A stretch of 64,000 bases of DNA. Source: Brumimicrobium oceani (GTDB lineage Bacteria; Bacteroidota; Bacteroidia; Flavobacteriales_D; Crocinitomicaceae). This document shows, in pieces, positions 35,963 to 45,230 of this stretch. Made by a program: the position numbers and the translations under genes. The stretch lies in contig NZ_QFRJ01000001.1 of the NCBI RefSeq assembly GCF_003143775.1, forward strand, positions 248,001 to 312,000, written 5' to 3'. Below the pieces are notes generated by a model, which saw only the letters and a program-made list of their open reading frames with translations, did not search any database and had not been told where the DNA came from. The first letter of the stretch is position 1. Every line of letters begins with the position of its first letter.

Positions 35963-37430
35963 ACCATTTTTTCTTTAGTTTGGAGTAATCCAACTTTAAT
36001 GAGAATATGACCAGTATGGCGACATGTGCGGGTATGATATATCGAACAATGGCTCCGGAGACAGGGGTTGTCCAGCCCACAATCATAGCGATAAAACTTG
36101 CGAATAGAGCTAAAGTTATAATGAGTCTTTTCTCTTTCAAAGGGAGCGTTTTAGGAAAGATGAAGAAAGTGAGGAGTCCCAAAAATAGGTAAAGTAAATT
36201 TTCCAAGAATGCAGGGTATTGCAGCCAGGAGCTTTTTTTATTGGGAATGGGCTGCATGAATGAATTATAAATGGCCTCTGGAATATTTTTCAGCATTTGC
36301 CAAAAATCATCCTTAATTAGCGTGACATTTACCTTGCTGCCAGACTCTTTTAGCGTTAAATGCACGGGATAAGAAGTTCCTACCTCCTTTAACTGTATAG
36401 GGAATCGCTCATGATTTTCATTCTTTTTTAAATAATAAGCACCAACGGGCTTGAGTAGAGTGGCTTGGCCGTTTTCGATGGAAAAATGACTGCGATTGGC
36501 ATAATATATATAGTAGTAATGCTCCTCATCACCATGAAGATAGAGTCCACCATCTCTTAGGTTGATAAAATCTTCTTGCTGATTTGCGATAACATAAGCT
36601 GCTTTATCAGCGTAGCCTGAACCCACCAAAACTGTAATTCCAAATAGGGCATAGGTGATCAGTGCTAACCATTGTTTTTTGAATAGTTTGCTAAACACGA
36701 AAAAGTAAACCAAGGCTATCACTATGCAGATAAAAACATAAGGTTTGAAAGCTATTGTGAGTGCGCTGCCAATAAGAATTCTCCAGGTTTTTCTTGTAAT
36801 AGAAATCTCATCAAAAAGTCCACGAATAAGCAGGCTTAAGCCTAAAACCATTAAAGGTTCTTTGATGATACTACTCCCCCAAAACGCCAAGCTAGGAGCT
36901 AGGGTGAGCATGGATAAAAGCACAAGAGGTGGAATGTTTGATTTCTTTTTAAGCCACTGAAATAAATCAAAGCCACCTATGAATGAAGCAAAACTGAAAA
37001 TCATAAAATGAATAACAACTTCACCTTGTGAAATAAACAAAAGCAAGGCGTTTATTCTAATCACATGACGAGAGTCGTTGGGAAGGTATCTTTCGCCTCC
37101 ATTCCAATGCATTGTGCTTTCAAGGTACTTGTTGATGAGTTCTGGACTATCGTTTAGTCCAAATATAAATTGAAAAAAATCATAAGGAGAAGCGTAAAAA
37201 ACATTGTGCAAAGTCACACTCTCTTTGAAGAAAACTCCCGCATCAGCAGTGAGCTCGCCACCTCCATAATGATAGGTGTATACATAAAGGAAAAAAAGAG
37301 CATAAGCGATCTTCACCAAAAATAAAAGTGGGAGTGTGTAGTTCGGAAGCACTGTAACGTACTTTTTATTGATCCAAAAACACAACATTAAAAGAAGGGT
37401 AGTATATGTGATAATCAGTAGGATTCCCAA
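35952..37430 (-). CDS. Polytopic membrane protein of unknown function
   Basis: 492 residues with about ten TM helices, in a layout like glycosyltransferase-C or O-antigen-polymerase-like proteins: N-terminal helices to about residue 55, a loop with ADAGVFFKESVTL, then helices with SLAFWGSSIIKEPLMVLGLS (residues about 185-205), a large hydrophilic loop about 275-385, and three C-terminal helices from about 410. SxxKEP in that position recurs in Bacteroidota membrane proteins of unknown function. The start is a TTG at 37430, since the first ATG falls inside helix 1. It faces the kinase operon and overlaps its end by 11 bases. A role in polysaccharide assembly is only a guess. Confidence 0.7.
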   Translation of the reverse strand: MGILLIITYTTLLLMLCFWINKKYVTVLPNYTLPLLFLVKIAYALFFLYVYTYHYGGGELTADAGVFFKESVTLHNVFYASPYDFFQFIFGLNDSPELINKYLESTMHWNGGERYLPNDSRHVIRINALLLFISQGEVVIHFMIFSFASFIGGFDLFQWLKKKSNIPPLVLLSMLTLAPSLAFWGSSIIKEPLMVLGLSLLIRGLFDEISITRKTWRILIGSALTIAFKPYVFICIVIALVYFFVFSKLFKKQWLALITYALFGITVLVGSGYADKAAYVIANQQEDFINLRDGGLYLHGDEEHYYYIYYANRSHFSIENGQATLLKPVGAYYLKKNENHERFPIQLKEVGTSYPVHLTLKESGSKVNVTLIKDDFWQMLKNIPEAIYNSFMQPIPNKKSSWLQYPAFLENLLYLFLGLLTFFIFPKTLPLKEKRLIITLALFASFIAMIVGWTTPVSGAIVRYIIPAHVAILVIFSLKLDYSKLKKKWFKA

Positions 37431-37569
37431 GAATTATAAAATTTGGGTAAAAATAGAAAACAAATTGAATATTTAGCATTTACATTAGGTCGAATGCAGG
37501 ACATTAACAATTAACATTGAACTGGCGAAAAGAAATCTGAACAGTTCAAACAAATGTTAAATGTTTCCC

Positions 37570-37577
37570 TATTTTTG
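37570..37577 (+). promoter_or_regulatory. TAnnTTTG -7 box abutting the pcm start
   Basis: TATTTTTG ends five bases before the ATG at 37583. With a typical start point a few bases downstream, the transcript would be leaderless or nearly so. Confidence 0.5.
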
Positions 37578-37582
37578 TTCCG

Positions 37583-38227
37583 ATGATTGACAGTTATAGA
37601 CATAAAGCATTAAGACGGCAACTAATTGAAGAGTTGAAAGAAAAAGGAATTAATAATCAAGCTATTTTGGACGCTTTTGATAGAGTGCCCAGACACTTTT
37701 TTTTAGATTCAATGTTTACGAATCAAGCTTATTCTAACATAGCTTTTCAGATTGGAGCCAAACAAACCATTAGTCATCCTTATACTGTGGCTTTTCAAAC
37801 TACTTTACTACAGCTTGAGCGTGGTCATCGTGTTTTGGAAATTGGAACCGGAAGTGGATTTCAAACTGCAATTCTTTGTGCTTTAGGCGTCAGAGTAGTG
37901 TCCATTGAACGCCAAAAGGAACTCTATATTAAAGCCAAACCAATTATTGCTCATTTGGGATATTCACCCAATTTATTTTATGGTGACGGTTATAAAGGAA
38001 AAGCTTCCTATGCTCCTTACGATTCAATTTTAGTAACTTGTGGAGCGCCCTTTATTCCGCAAGAATTAAAGGACCAGTTAAAAGTGGGAGGACGGTTAGT
38101 TATTCCAATAGGTGAGGGGAAAATGCAAATCATGACAAGGCTAACGAAGTTAGAAAATGGTGAATTCGAAACTGAACGATTTGGAGATTTTAGTTTCGTT
38201 CCTATGTTAACCAAAACGGCTAAATAA
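37583..38227 (+). CDS. pcm: Protein-L-isoaspartate O-methyltransferase
   Basis: SAM-dependent methyltransferase that methylates L-isoaspartyl residues and starts their repair to aspartate; cytosolic. 214 residues, normal length. Seen: VPRHFFLDSMFTNQAYSNIA with the substrate region, QTISHPYTVAFQTTLL, motif I RVLEIGTGSGFQTAILC, and GGRLVIPIGEGKMQIM towards the end. Its stop overlaps the start of the next unknown gene by one base, so three genes (37583-39698) look like one transcript. Confidence 0.95.
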   Translation: MIDSYRHKALRRQLIEELKEKGINNQAILDAFDRVPRHFFLDSMFTNQAYSNIAFQIGAKQTISHPYTVAFQTTLLQLERGHRVLEIGTGSGFQTAILCALGVRVVSIERQKELYIKAKPIIAHLGYSPNLFYGDGYKGKASYAPYDSILVTCGAPFIPQELKDQLKVGGRLVIPIGEGKMQIMTRLTKLENGEFETERFGDFSFVPMLTKTAK

Positions 38228-38931
38228 TGAGGGAGCTGAAACCTCTTACCATCTCCAACAGTATAAAATCAGCCCCGTCTGTTTTGTTAACTCCAGAAAT
38301 GGAAAAGTTCTCTTTTATCCAACCCTTGTATCAGGACTTTGTTCTTGCTCAAACTTTATACACCACTATTCATAAACACTTTAAAGTTGAAATGTTGGAA
38401 GCGGGAATGTTTAAGCTAAAGGAGGTAAATTATTTATTGGCTGAAGAGCCTGAAGGGGTGTTGAATGTAGATGATTGGCTGGATTGTATTTGGAGTTCGA
38501 AACGTAAGTTTAATCATCTTTTGAATCCCAATGTTTTATTTAAAATGTATTTAATTGATCTCTTCTTTCCCCTGTTTTCCAAAACAAGAAAACTATTATT
38601 ACCTGGAAAAAAAGACAGATTTGTTGTGGATGCTTATCCTATTATATCCAAAAATGAGGGCGTTAATTTTCGTCCTATTAATTTCAATGATTTAGGCACT
38701 AATAAAGTGGAATTCAAAAAGCTATTTACTTATTTGTTGAAAGATTTGCCTCAAATAATAGATGAATTTTTAGTTTTACATCACGATAATTTATACAAAG
38801 ATTTAAAATACCAAGTGAGCTTATATCCTTCGATCAGAAATAAATATTGGAATGAGCTCAAACAGTGTTTTGAACCTGAATTTAAGACCTATGCGCGTGC
38901 AGAGGCCGAAAACTATCTTCTGAAATTGTAA
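38227..38931 (+). CDS. Unknown protein coupled to pcm
   Basis: I recognise no domain. 234 residues, soluble, no signal peptide or TM helix. The middle is basic and mostly helical (SSKRKFNHLLNPNVLFKMYLIDLFF), and a segment KDRFVVDAYPIISKNEGVNF precedes a helical C-terminal half ending AEAENYLLKL. It begins on the stop of pcm and is followed after 2 bases by a second unknown gene, so the pair probably acts together. The gene spacing, not the sequence, is the only functional hint. Confidence 0.75.
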   Translation: MRELKPLTISNSIKSAPSVLLTPEMEKFSFIQPLYQDFVLAQTLYTTIHKHFKVEMLEAGMFKLKEVNYLLAEEPEGVLNVDDWLDCIWSSKRKFNHLLNPNVLFKMYLIDLFFPLFSKTRKLLLPGKKDRFVVDAYPIISKNEGVNFRPINFNDLGTNKVEFKKLFTYLLKDLPQIIDEFLVLHHDNLYKDLKYQVSLYPSIRNKYWNELKQCFEPEFKTYARAEAENYLLKL

Positions 38932-38933
38932 AC

Positions 38934-39698
38934 ATGGAGTCATTTTATTCTGTTATATATTACAAAACAAACCCGCTCACAGATGAAATGTTGAGCATAG
39001 GATTACTCGCAGGTGGGGGAGAAGGACCCTTTATGTATGTCTCGAATGCCCGTTTGGATTTACTGAAGAAGATACTGCATCCCAATACTTTTCTTTCAGT
39101 GCGCAGACATATTAAATTTCTTCAAGAAAAAGTTGGAAATCATAGAAATGAAGCAGCTGGTATTCTATTGTTTGATCCTGTATTCTCAGTTGAACAAATG
39201 GAAACCTTGGCTCAAAGGTCTAAAAATGCCATTGCTTATAGTCAACCAACAACAATTAATGAGTGGTTAGACGCTAGTTTTTTTGCTGAGTTAACAAAAG
39301 CTTTTTTCGGTGAAAATTTAAAGCCCGTAGCAAAGAAAAGACCTGTTTTTCATTTAAAATGGAAGGCTTTTTATCATTCGGCAAAATTTAAAAATTGGGA
39401 GCGTGACCTTCCACTTTCCAAAATTATAGCTTCTTCGCCTTTAAGCATCTCTCTTGATTTGGCGAAACCCAATGGAGAGGAAGTGATGAAAGGTATAGAT
39501 TTTGATTTAAGTGAAACAAGCCTTAATAGAAAATTATATGAATTGGAATTGATCGTAAATGCATTGCCTAAATGCGACATAACGATTGTTCACCCAACAC
39601 CAAAAAAGAATTCAGGGAAAGAGCTATTTCAGACAACTAAAGATAAATTTCCAAAAATAGTCTTTCGCGGATTTAGTGAATTTAAAAATTTGAAGTAA
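38934..39698 (+). CDS. Unknown protein, second of a coupled pair
   Basis: 254 residues, soluble. The opening SFYSVIYYKTNPLTDEMLSIGLLAGGGEGPF resembles the start of DUF3037-type proteins (Y-x-V-x-Y...-x-x-x-(I/L)-G-(V/L)-L), but the resemblance is limited to about 25 residues and is not enough to name it. The rest mixes helices (LDLLKKILHPNTFLSVRRHIKFLQ) with a C-terminal strand-rich end (CDITIVHPTPKKN). It is placed two bases after the gene at 38227, and a 34-aa membrane peptide follows. Confidence 0.72.
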   Translation: MESFYSVIYYKTNPLTDEMLSIGLLAGGGEGPFMYVSNARLDLLKKILHPNTFLSVRRHIKFLQEKVGNHRNEAAGILLFDPVFSVEQMETLAQRSKNAIAYSQPTTINEWLDASFFAELTKAFFGENLKPVAKKRPVFHLKWKAFYHSAKFKNWERDLPLSKIIASSPLSISLDLAKPNGEEVMKGIDFDLSETSLNRKLYELELIVNALPKCDITIVHPTPKKNSGKELFQTTKDKFPKIVFRGFSEFKNLK

Positions 39699-39704
39699 AT
39701 TCAC

Positions 39705-39809
39705 ATGATGAAGCGTTTTATCAAAAAATATTCGCCTTATTTTATTGATGTTTGGCAATACTTGGTCATTGTCATACTCTTCATTTTGGCCCTTTTGTTC
39801 TTTCTTTAG
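39705..39809 (+). CDS. 34-residue single-pass membrane peptide
   Basis: A complete short gene: ATG at 39705, TAG at 39807. The product opens with a basic MMKRFIKKYSPYFIDVW and has a helix LVIVILFILALLFFL at residues 20-34, the hydrophobic part running to the C-terminus. It begins 6 bases after the unknown gene at 38934. The charge and helix layout fit a real inner-membrane peptide, but no family is recognised. Confidence 0.6.
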   Translation: MMKRFIKKYSPYFIDVWQYLVIVILFILALLFFL

Positions 39810-39826
39810 TACCCTAATATAATTCA

Positions 39827-42157
39827 ATGAAGTACTTATTTCTATTCTTTCCCTTCCTATCGCTTATAAGTTGGTCCCAAAACTATAATTTGGATTCCTT
39901 ATCTCACCTTGATTATCAACAACTTCATAATTCCGACTTAAACGACGTTTGGGGATATACCGATGAATTTGGAAATGAATACGCCTTAGTGGGAGCCGAA
40001 AAAGGAGTGAGTGTGGTTGATATTTCAGACCCACAAAATCCTGTTGAGGTGTATTGGCATACTGGTATGACTAGCGTTTGGCGCGATATTAAAACATTTG
40101 GTGATTATGCCTACGTAACTACGGAAGCAGACGATGGCTTACTCATTATTGATTTATCCCCCTTACCCAATAGCCCCATAACAAATACTAACAATTATTT
40201 TAATATTTCAAATTACTGGTCTTCAGCTCATAATTTGTATATCGATGAAAATGGAGTGGCTTATATTTTCGGGAGTAATCGCGGAAATGGAGGTGCTATA
40301 ATGTTGGATGTATTTACTAATCCAATGCAACCCATGGAGCTTGGAACTTATGATAATTGGTACATTCATGACGGTGTTGTGGTTAATGATGTTTTATATG
40401 CAGCCCACATCAATGACGGTTTTTTTACAATTGTGGATGTTTCAGATAAACAGAATCCGGTGATTCTTGGTAGTCAAGTAACCCCTTCAAGTTTTGCGCA
40501 CAATATTTGGCCAAGCGATGATCAAAATTACGTTTTTACTACCGATGAGCTCTCAAGATCTTTCATTGCGGCCTATGATGTTTCTGATCCAAGCAATATT
40601 TTCGAAGTCGATAGAGTACAATCAAGTCCTGGGAGCGGTGTAGTGCCACACAATGCGCATGTAAATGGCGACTTTCTAATCACTTCCTACTATGCTGATG
40701 GTGTTGTGGTTCATGATATTTCAGAGCCTAGTAATCTCGTTGAAGTGGCCAGATATGACACATATCCAGGAACCGCTAATTTCACTATTGGGAACTGGGG
40801 AGCATTTCCTTATTTTGCTTCAGGAACCATCATTGCCACTGATATTGAAAATGGACTTTTTATTTTAGGACCTCAGTATGACTATGCTTCAAGAATTGAG
40901 GGTACCATTACGAATCAGAATAATGGAAATCCAATTCAAGGCGTTGAGGTAAAAATTTTAGGAGATAATCAAGTAGAAAGATCTTTGGTAAACGGCAACT
41001 ATAAAACGGGAATAGGAGTAGCTGGAAATTATACGATAAGATATGAGAAGTACGGTTTCCTTCCCCAGGAAATTCCCATTTCACTTTTGGCCAATTCCGT
41101 AATTGTGCAAGATGTTCAATTAGAACCATTGCCGCAATACAGTGTAACGATTAAGGTGGTAGACGATTCTAATAACCCTATGTTAGGCGCTGATGTAAAA
41201 ATAGTTCATGAAGGTGTCTCTTTTGACTTACAAAGTAACGGACTAGGAGAAGTAAGTCAAAATGTGAGTTACGCAGATACCTTCTTTGTGGCAGCGGGGC
41301 AATGGGGAAAGATCACTGAGTGCACAAATGTTCAGTTTTCCCCTATTGAAAACCAGTTAACGCTTGTTTTAGAAACTGGATTTATGGACGATTTCACCTT
41401 TGATTTTGGGTGGTCAGAAACCTCCTCAGCGCAAGAAGGAGACTGGGAAAGGGGTATTCCTTTTATAAATTATGCGCCAAATAACAGAACAAGTCCAGAT
41501 AATGATAGTCCAAATGATTGTGGAGGATTTTGTTTTGTTACCGGAAACCAAAAGGAAGAATACGTTAAGAACGGCGAAGTCATATTGATTTCCCCTGTTT
41601 TTGATTTAACTAATTATACAGCTCCTTTTCTAAATTATGAACGTTGGTTTTATCATAAATATGGCTATGAACCATTTAATGATACATTGAGAATTGCCAT
41701 TTCAAATGGAACAGAGATTATAGAAATAGATAAGCAGGGTTACGATGAAGCAATTCTTGATGTTTGGATTCCTAAATTATTCTTAATTTCGGATTACCTT
41801 GCACCCACCTCAACCATGCAAATCTTTATTCAAACGTCAAATTATGACTTAACGGATAATATTACAAATGCCGCTTTTGATAATTTTTATATTACCGATG
41901 GCAGTCCTCTCAATGATAACAAAGATGTTTCTGTTGATCCAGAAATAAAGGTGTTTCCCAATCCTTTTCAAAATAAAATATTTATTGACGGAATAAGGCC
42001 GAACTCTCAAATTGAATTATTCTCTATTGAGGGAAAAAACATGAAGCTTGAAATTAGTATTACGGATAATTCTGCAGTAATAAATGCAGTTTCTTTAAGT
42101 GCTGGTGTTTATTTATTACATGTGGATGGTGCTGTGCAAACCATTGTAAAAAGGTAA
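39827..42157 (+). CDS. T9SS choice-of-anchor B protein with LVIVD repeats
   Basis: A 776-residue secreted protein. Signal peptide 1-17 (PFLSLISWSQ). Residues about 25-345 form LVIVD-type beta-propeller blades, with recurring GVSVVDISDPQNPVEV-, GLLIIDLSPLPN- and FTIVDVSDKQNPVIL-like units, the pattern of choice-of-anchor B proteins. Then a carboxypeptidase-regulatory-like beta sandwich at about 355-435 (IEGTITNQNNGNPIQGVEV), a jellyroll-like module, and a type A T9SS sorting tail from about 705 (VFPNPFQNKIFIDG to GVYLLHVDGAVQTIV). It is exported by type IX secretion and perhaps surface-anchored. Its start is 17 bases after the small membrane peptide. Confidence 0.88.
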   Translation: MKYLFLFFPFLSLISWSQNYNLDSLSHLDYQQLHNSDLNDVWGYTDEFGNEYALVGAEKGVSVVDISDPQNPVEVYWHTGMTSVWRDIKTFGDYAYVTTEADDGLLIIDLSPLPNSPITNTNNYFNISNYWSSAHNLYIDENGVAYIFGSNRGNGGAIMLDVFTNPMQPMELGTYDNWYIHDGVVVNDVLYAAHINDGFFTIVDVSDKQNPVILGSQVTPSSFAHNIWPSDDQNYVFTTDELSRSFIAAYDVSDPSNIFEVDRVQSSPGSGVVPHNAHVNGDFLITSYYADGVVVHDISEPSNLVEVARYDTYPGTANFTIGNWGAFPYFASGTIIATDIENGLFILGPQYDYASRIEGTITNQNNGNPIQGVEVKILGDNQVERSLVNGNYKTGIGVAGNYTIRYEKYGFLPQEIPISLLANSVIVQDVQLEPLPQYSVTIKVVDDSNNPMLGADVKIVHEGVSFDLQSNGLGEVSQNVSYADTFFVAAGQWGKITECTNVQFSPIENQLTLVLETGFMDDFTFDFGWSETSSAQEGDWERGIPFINYAPNNRTSPDNDSPNDCGGFCFVTGNQKEEYVKNGEVILISPVFDLTNYTAPFLNYERWFYHKYGYEPFNDTLRIAISNGTEIIEIDKQGYDEAILDVWIPKLFLISDYLAPTSTMQIFIQTSNYDLTDNITNAAFDNFYITDGSPLNDNKDVSVDPEIKVFPNPFQNKIFIDGIRPNSQIELFSIEGKNMKLEISITDNSAVINAVSLSAGVYLLHVDGAVQTIVKR

Positions 42158-42527
42158 CAAGATGTTCTATACTTAGAGCTTCAATTTTCATTCTTTTTAT
42201 TTTACCCTCATTTATTGTTGTCTCACAAACCTATTTTAGGGCTATGAGCGACTGGATAATTTAGTCGAACTTAGGTCCTATGAAGGAAAAAGCACTGAAA
42301 CATTAGAAGTGGATCATCGCGCGCTGTTTTTTTATCTGACTCTGCAAGATAATTTCACCATGACTATAACTTATCTCTGTAATCTCTTAGGAACGCTCAA
42401 TTAGACTCCGCTGCAACTGATACCGTAAAGCGGTGGAGTAGGGTAATTTTAAACTGGATTTTTGAAAACGACATAAGCTGTGGTTTTTAAGGCTCCTATC
42501 CAATTAAAAACCAAAAAATAATATTCC
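42158..42527. other. Intergenic stretch with a possible gene remnant
   Basis: No intact gene. A start-less open frame from about 42240 to the TAG at 42404 reads GYERLDNLVELRSYEGKSTE and continues for some 35 residues. Its even, polar composition hints at a decayed gene but it is too short to assign. Confidence 0.35.
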
Positions 42528-42746
42528 TTAGTGTTCCTGAGGCTTTTTAAAAAATATTTGCCATTCAATGAGTAACCAAAGAATGATAAATACAAATTGA
42601 ACGTTTTGAAGTTCAATTCTTAAGTTGATGTGCAATAGGAAGAAGAAAATGAGGTACAAAGTTACTGGGTAGAGAATACGGACAATAAATTTCACTCCTA
42701 AAGATAACTTACTCACCTTTTTTCTTAAGTTTTCGAGTAAATTCAT
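42528..42746 (-). CDS. Small membrane protein coupled to the hydrolase
   Basis: 72 residues from ATG 42746, which lies one base beyond the stop of the upstream hydrolase. Two hydrophobic segments, FIVRILYPVTLYLIFFFLLHI (given as residues about 20-40) and FVFIILWLLIEWQIFF (about 50-65), separated by a short loop. No family is recognised. The one-base spacing implies co-translation with the hydrolase. Confidence 0.6.
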   Translation of the reverse strand: MNLLENLRKKVSKLSLGVKFIVRILYPVTLYLIFFFLLHINLRIELQNVQFVFIILWLLIEWQIFFKKPQEH

Positions 42747-42747
42747 A

Positions 42748-43584
42748 TTATTCACCTTTTTCTTGATTTTCAATAAATTGAAAGGTTAACACGCAAGCCT
42801 CGTGTAACTTATTTGGCATTTCTTCTTCGGTGTATGGCTGATAGGTATTGAAAGTATGATTTGCTTTATTAATTATAATTAATTTACCTTCAGTCCAAAG
42901 TCCTAAAGCTTCAGATTCAGTAATAGAAACCGAGTCGTCAGCATCACCATGAATATGAAATGTGGGAACCTTAATATTTCTTGCACATTTTTCAATATCT
43001 AATTCATCTTTGTTTTCTAACCAATCTTCATACAAAACAAATTGATGTGGCATGTCTTGTTCAGTGCGCGAATTACGAACAGTATAGAAACCTTTTTCTC
43101 TCCAATTATCTAAAGTTTCTCCTTTAGGAAACCTAGTTCCAATGTCTGAAATACTGGCCCAAGTAGTAACAGATGATACTCTTGGGTCTTTCGCGGATAA
43201 AATCGCAATTCCACCACCTCGACTGTGTCCAATAAGGTGAATGCGCTTATTTTTTAGATCAACTTTTTGTTCTAACCAGTCTAAAGCATGTTTCAGGTCT
43301 TCAACTTCGTAGGTATATCTATTTAAAGAAAAGGCTTCTAAATCAGGAAAGTCAATTCCTTCATCAACAGTACCTCCGTTGTGACTCATGTTGAATTTAC
43401 AAAATCCCATTCCGTTAGAAACGAAATACTGCTGAACCAAATTCCACGCTCCCCAATCCTTATATCCTTTGTAACCGTGAATAAAAACCACAATATCAGT
43501 ATATTCAAAACTGTCTGGTGCTTCAAAATCAATTTGGGAATTGCGACCATTAGCCCCTTGGTAAACCATATTTGTAAGCTTCAT
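42748..43584 (-). CDS. Alpha/beta hydrolase, serine nucleophile
   Basis: 278 residues, cytosolic. Alpha/beta-hydrolase fold with oxyanion-hole strand DIVVFIHGYKGYKDWGA, nucleophile Ser121 in HLIGHSRGGGIAIL, acid in FHIHGDADDSVSITESEAL and base histidine in INKANHTFNTY. The wide spacing and the GHSRGG box fit dienelactone-hydrolase-like or esterase/peptidase-like members; the substrate cannot be read. It is co-transcribed with a small membrane protein. Confidence 0.88.
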   Translation of the reverse strand: MKLTNMVYQGANGRNSQIDFEAPDSFEYTDIVVFIHGYKGYKDWGAWNLVQQYFVSNGMGFCKFNMSHNGGTVDEGIDFPDLEAFSLNRYTYEVEDLKHALDWLEQKVDLKNKRIHLIGHSRGGGIAILSAKDPRVSSVTTWASISDIGTRFPKGETLDNWREKGFYTVRNSRTEQDMPHQFVLYEDWLENKDELDIEKCARNIKVPTFHIHGDADDSVSITESEALGLWTEGKLIIINKANHTFNTYQPYTEEEMPNKLHEACVLTFQFIENQEKGE

Positions 43585-43843
43585 TTTTACTTTCCTTGTT
43601 TTCTGTAAATCTAATAGATTTTCGTATACTTATGAATGCTTTTCTCGGAAATATAATAAGGCCAGCTCGAAACATACGATTTTTTAATTTAGATGTATTT
43701 ATTTGGGACATTATTGGGAACTATAGAACTTAAGTTTAATTGACATTTGAGCTCTGCTAAATCTACTTAATATTTCTTATTCCTTCCATCTTTTCCTCTT
43801 TTAACCAACCGCTATTAGGATTATCTTTATATTTTTGAACATC

Positions 43844-44224
43844 ATGAGAAATTGGGTTGTTATATTGTTGCTTGCCGTGCTTTTTCATTCTTGCGGAATC
43901 TCCATGGGTGACCGCATTGATAATGGAAATTTAAGTGTTTATTTTCTGGAAGGAATCAATAAAGAAAAAGCCATTAACTTTGCTAAGTATTGGAAAAACA
44001 ACGGCTTTGTTGGTGAAAGACAGCAAGTTATTCAATTAGAAAAAGAGAATAAACGGGTTGTTGTTAAATTAATTGAACGCGAACTTTATCATAACGACCC
44101 AATCACCATTAATGAAGAAGCAATGTTACAGGAGTTAGAAAGGACCTTGAAAACGGAAATTTTTCACCAAGATGTGGAAATAATGATTACCGACAATACC
44201 TTTCGACCAATAATAAAAAGATAA
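43844..44224 (+). CDS. Small lipoprotein preceding the epimerase-CBS operon
   Basis: 126 residues from ATG 43844, chosen over a TTG 9 bases upstream because the signal peptide RNWVVILLLAVLFHSCG begins there. The lipobox LFHSC predicts a lipidated Cys, so it sits in the inner or outer membrane facing the periplasm. The mature part is compact and mixed alpha/beta (NKEKAINFAKYWKNNGFVGE, VVVKLIERELY). It ends 4 bases before the epimerase-CBS gene and is probably in the same transcript. No family is recognised. Confidence 0.72.
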   Translation: MRNWVVILLLAVLFHSCGISMGDRIDNGNLSVYFLEGINKEKAINFAKYWKNNGFVGERQQVIQLEKENKRVVVKLIERELYHNDPITINEEAMLQELERTLKTEIFHQDVEIMITDNTFRPIIKR

Positions 44225-44228
44225 TTAT

Positions 44229-45230
44229 ATGAAAATTTCAGGATCAATATACTCTGATAAAAATAGATCTCTTAAAGAAACCATCCTCGATTTGGAAGCA
44301 CATCAAGTGGATTTGTTGCATGTAGATTGCAACGATGATGTTCGTGTATTTGAAGATATTGAGAAAATTAGAACATGGTGTAATATGCCAATTGACTTGC
44401 ACATTATAACAGAAACACCAGAAAAATATTTTGACCTGCTAAGAGAGCATCCGGTGGAGTATGTTACATTTCAATTTGAGCAGTTGACAGAGCAACTTGA
44501 AATTCCATCAGACATAAAAGGTGAAAAAGGATTGGCACTAATTACTCCAACTCCCGTGTCAGCATTTGATGCATACAGTTCCTTTGATTTTGTATTGTTC
44601 ATGGCAACCATTCCCGGTCAAAGTGGAGGGGTTTTTGATCCGGAAAACTTTCGAAAAATAAGAGAATTCAAAAAGAAATATCCAAACAAGAATGTTCATG
44701 TAGATGGAGGAGTAAATGGAGAAGTGTCATTTATTCTCAGAAATATGGGAGTACATTCCTCTGTTTCTGGAAGCTTCTTGTTTAAAGGCGCTAGTGTAGG
44801 CCATGCATTGATGGATCTCACAAAACGGGCAATTGAATCTAGATTCATGATCAAAGATTTCATGATTCCAATTGAAGAGTGTCCGACTGTGGATTATGAT
44901 ACAATGACTTTTAAACAAGTGTTGGAGTCCATTGACGATGGAAAACAAGGTTTTACTTTGGTAGAAAAACAAGGAGAATTTGAAGGGATTATCTCTAACG
45001 CCGATGTGAGAAAAGCACTGATTAAAAATTTCGATAACATAACAGGTTTGCATGTTCGAGAAATGATCAACAGTAACCCAATTACAATTGATGCAGAAGC
45101 CAATGTGGATGAAATGTTGCTTGTGGTAAGAAAGCAGAGTTACCCAGTGATGTACATGCCCGTAATTAACAAAGAAAATAAAGCAAAAGGTATAGTTACC
45201 TTTATCAACTTAATTAAAGGAGAAATATGA
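44229..45230 (+). CDS. Ribulose-phosphate 3-epimerase-like barrel fused to two CBS domains
   Basis: 333 residues. Residues 1-200 form an RPE-like TIM barrel that keeps the family's metal and catalytic positions: His31 and Asp33 in LLHVDCND, His58 in DLHIITETPE, the loop MATIPGQSGGVFDP in place of NPGFGGQ, and Asp159 in VHVDGGVN. Residues about 205-265 and 270-333 are two CBS domains (MIKDFMIPIEECPTVDYD; VREMINSNPITIDAEANVDE), which bind adenine nucleotides in other proteins. The window has a separate canonical rpe at 1-620, so this is not the housekeeping copy. It overlaps the next gene by four bases (ATGA). A phosphopentulose-type epimerase under nucleotide control is inferred. Confidence 0.88.
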   Translation: MKISGSIYSDKNRSLKETILDLEAHQVDLLHVDCNDDVRVFEDIEKIRTWCNMPIDLHIITETPEKYFDLLREHPVEYVTFQFEQLTEQLEIPSDIKGEKGLALITPTPVSAFDAYSSFDFVLFMATIPGQSGGVFDPENFRKIREFKKKYPNKNVHVDGGVNGEVSFILRNMGVHSSVSGSFLFKGASVGHALMDLTKRAIESRFMIKDFMIPIEECPTVDYDTMTFKQVLESIDDGKQGFTLVEKQGEFEGIISNADVRKALIKNFDNITGLHVREMINSNPITIDAEANVDEMLLVVRKQSYPVMYMPVINKENKAKGIVTFINLIKGEI

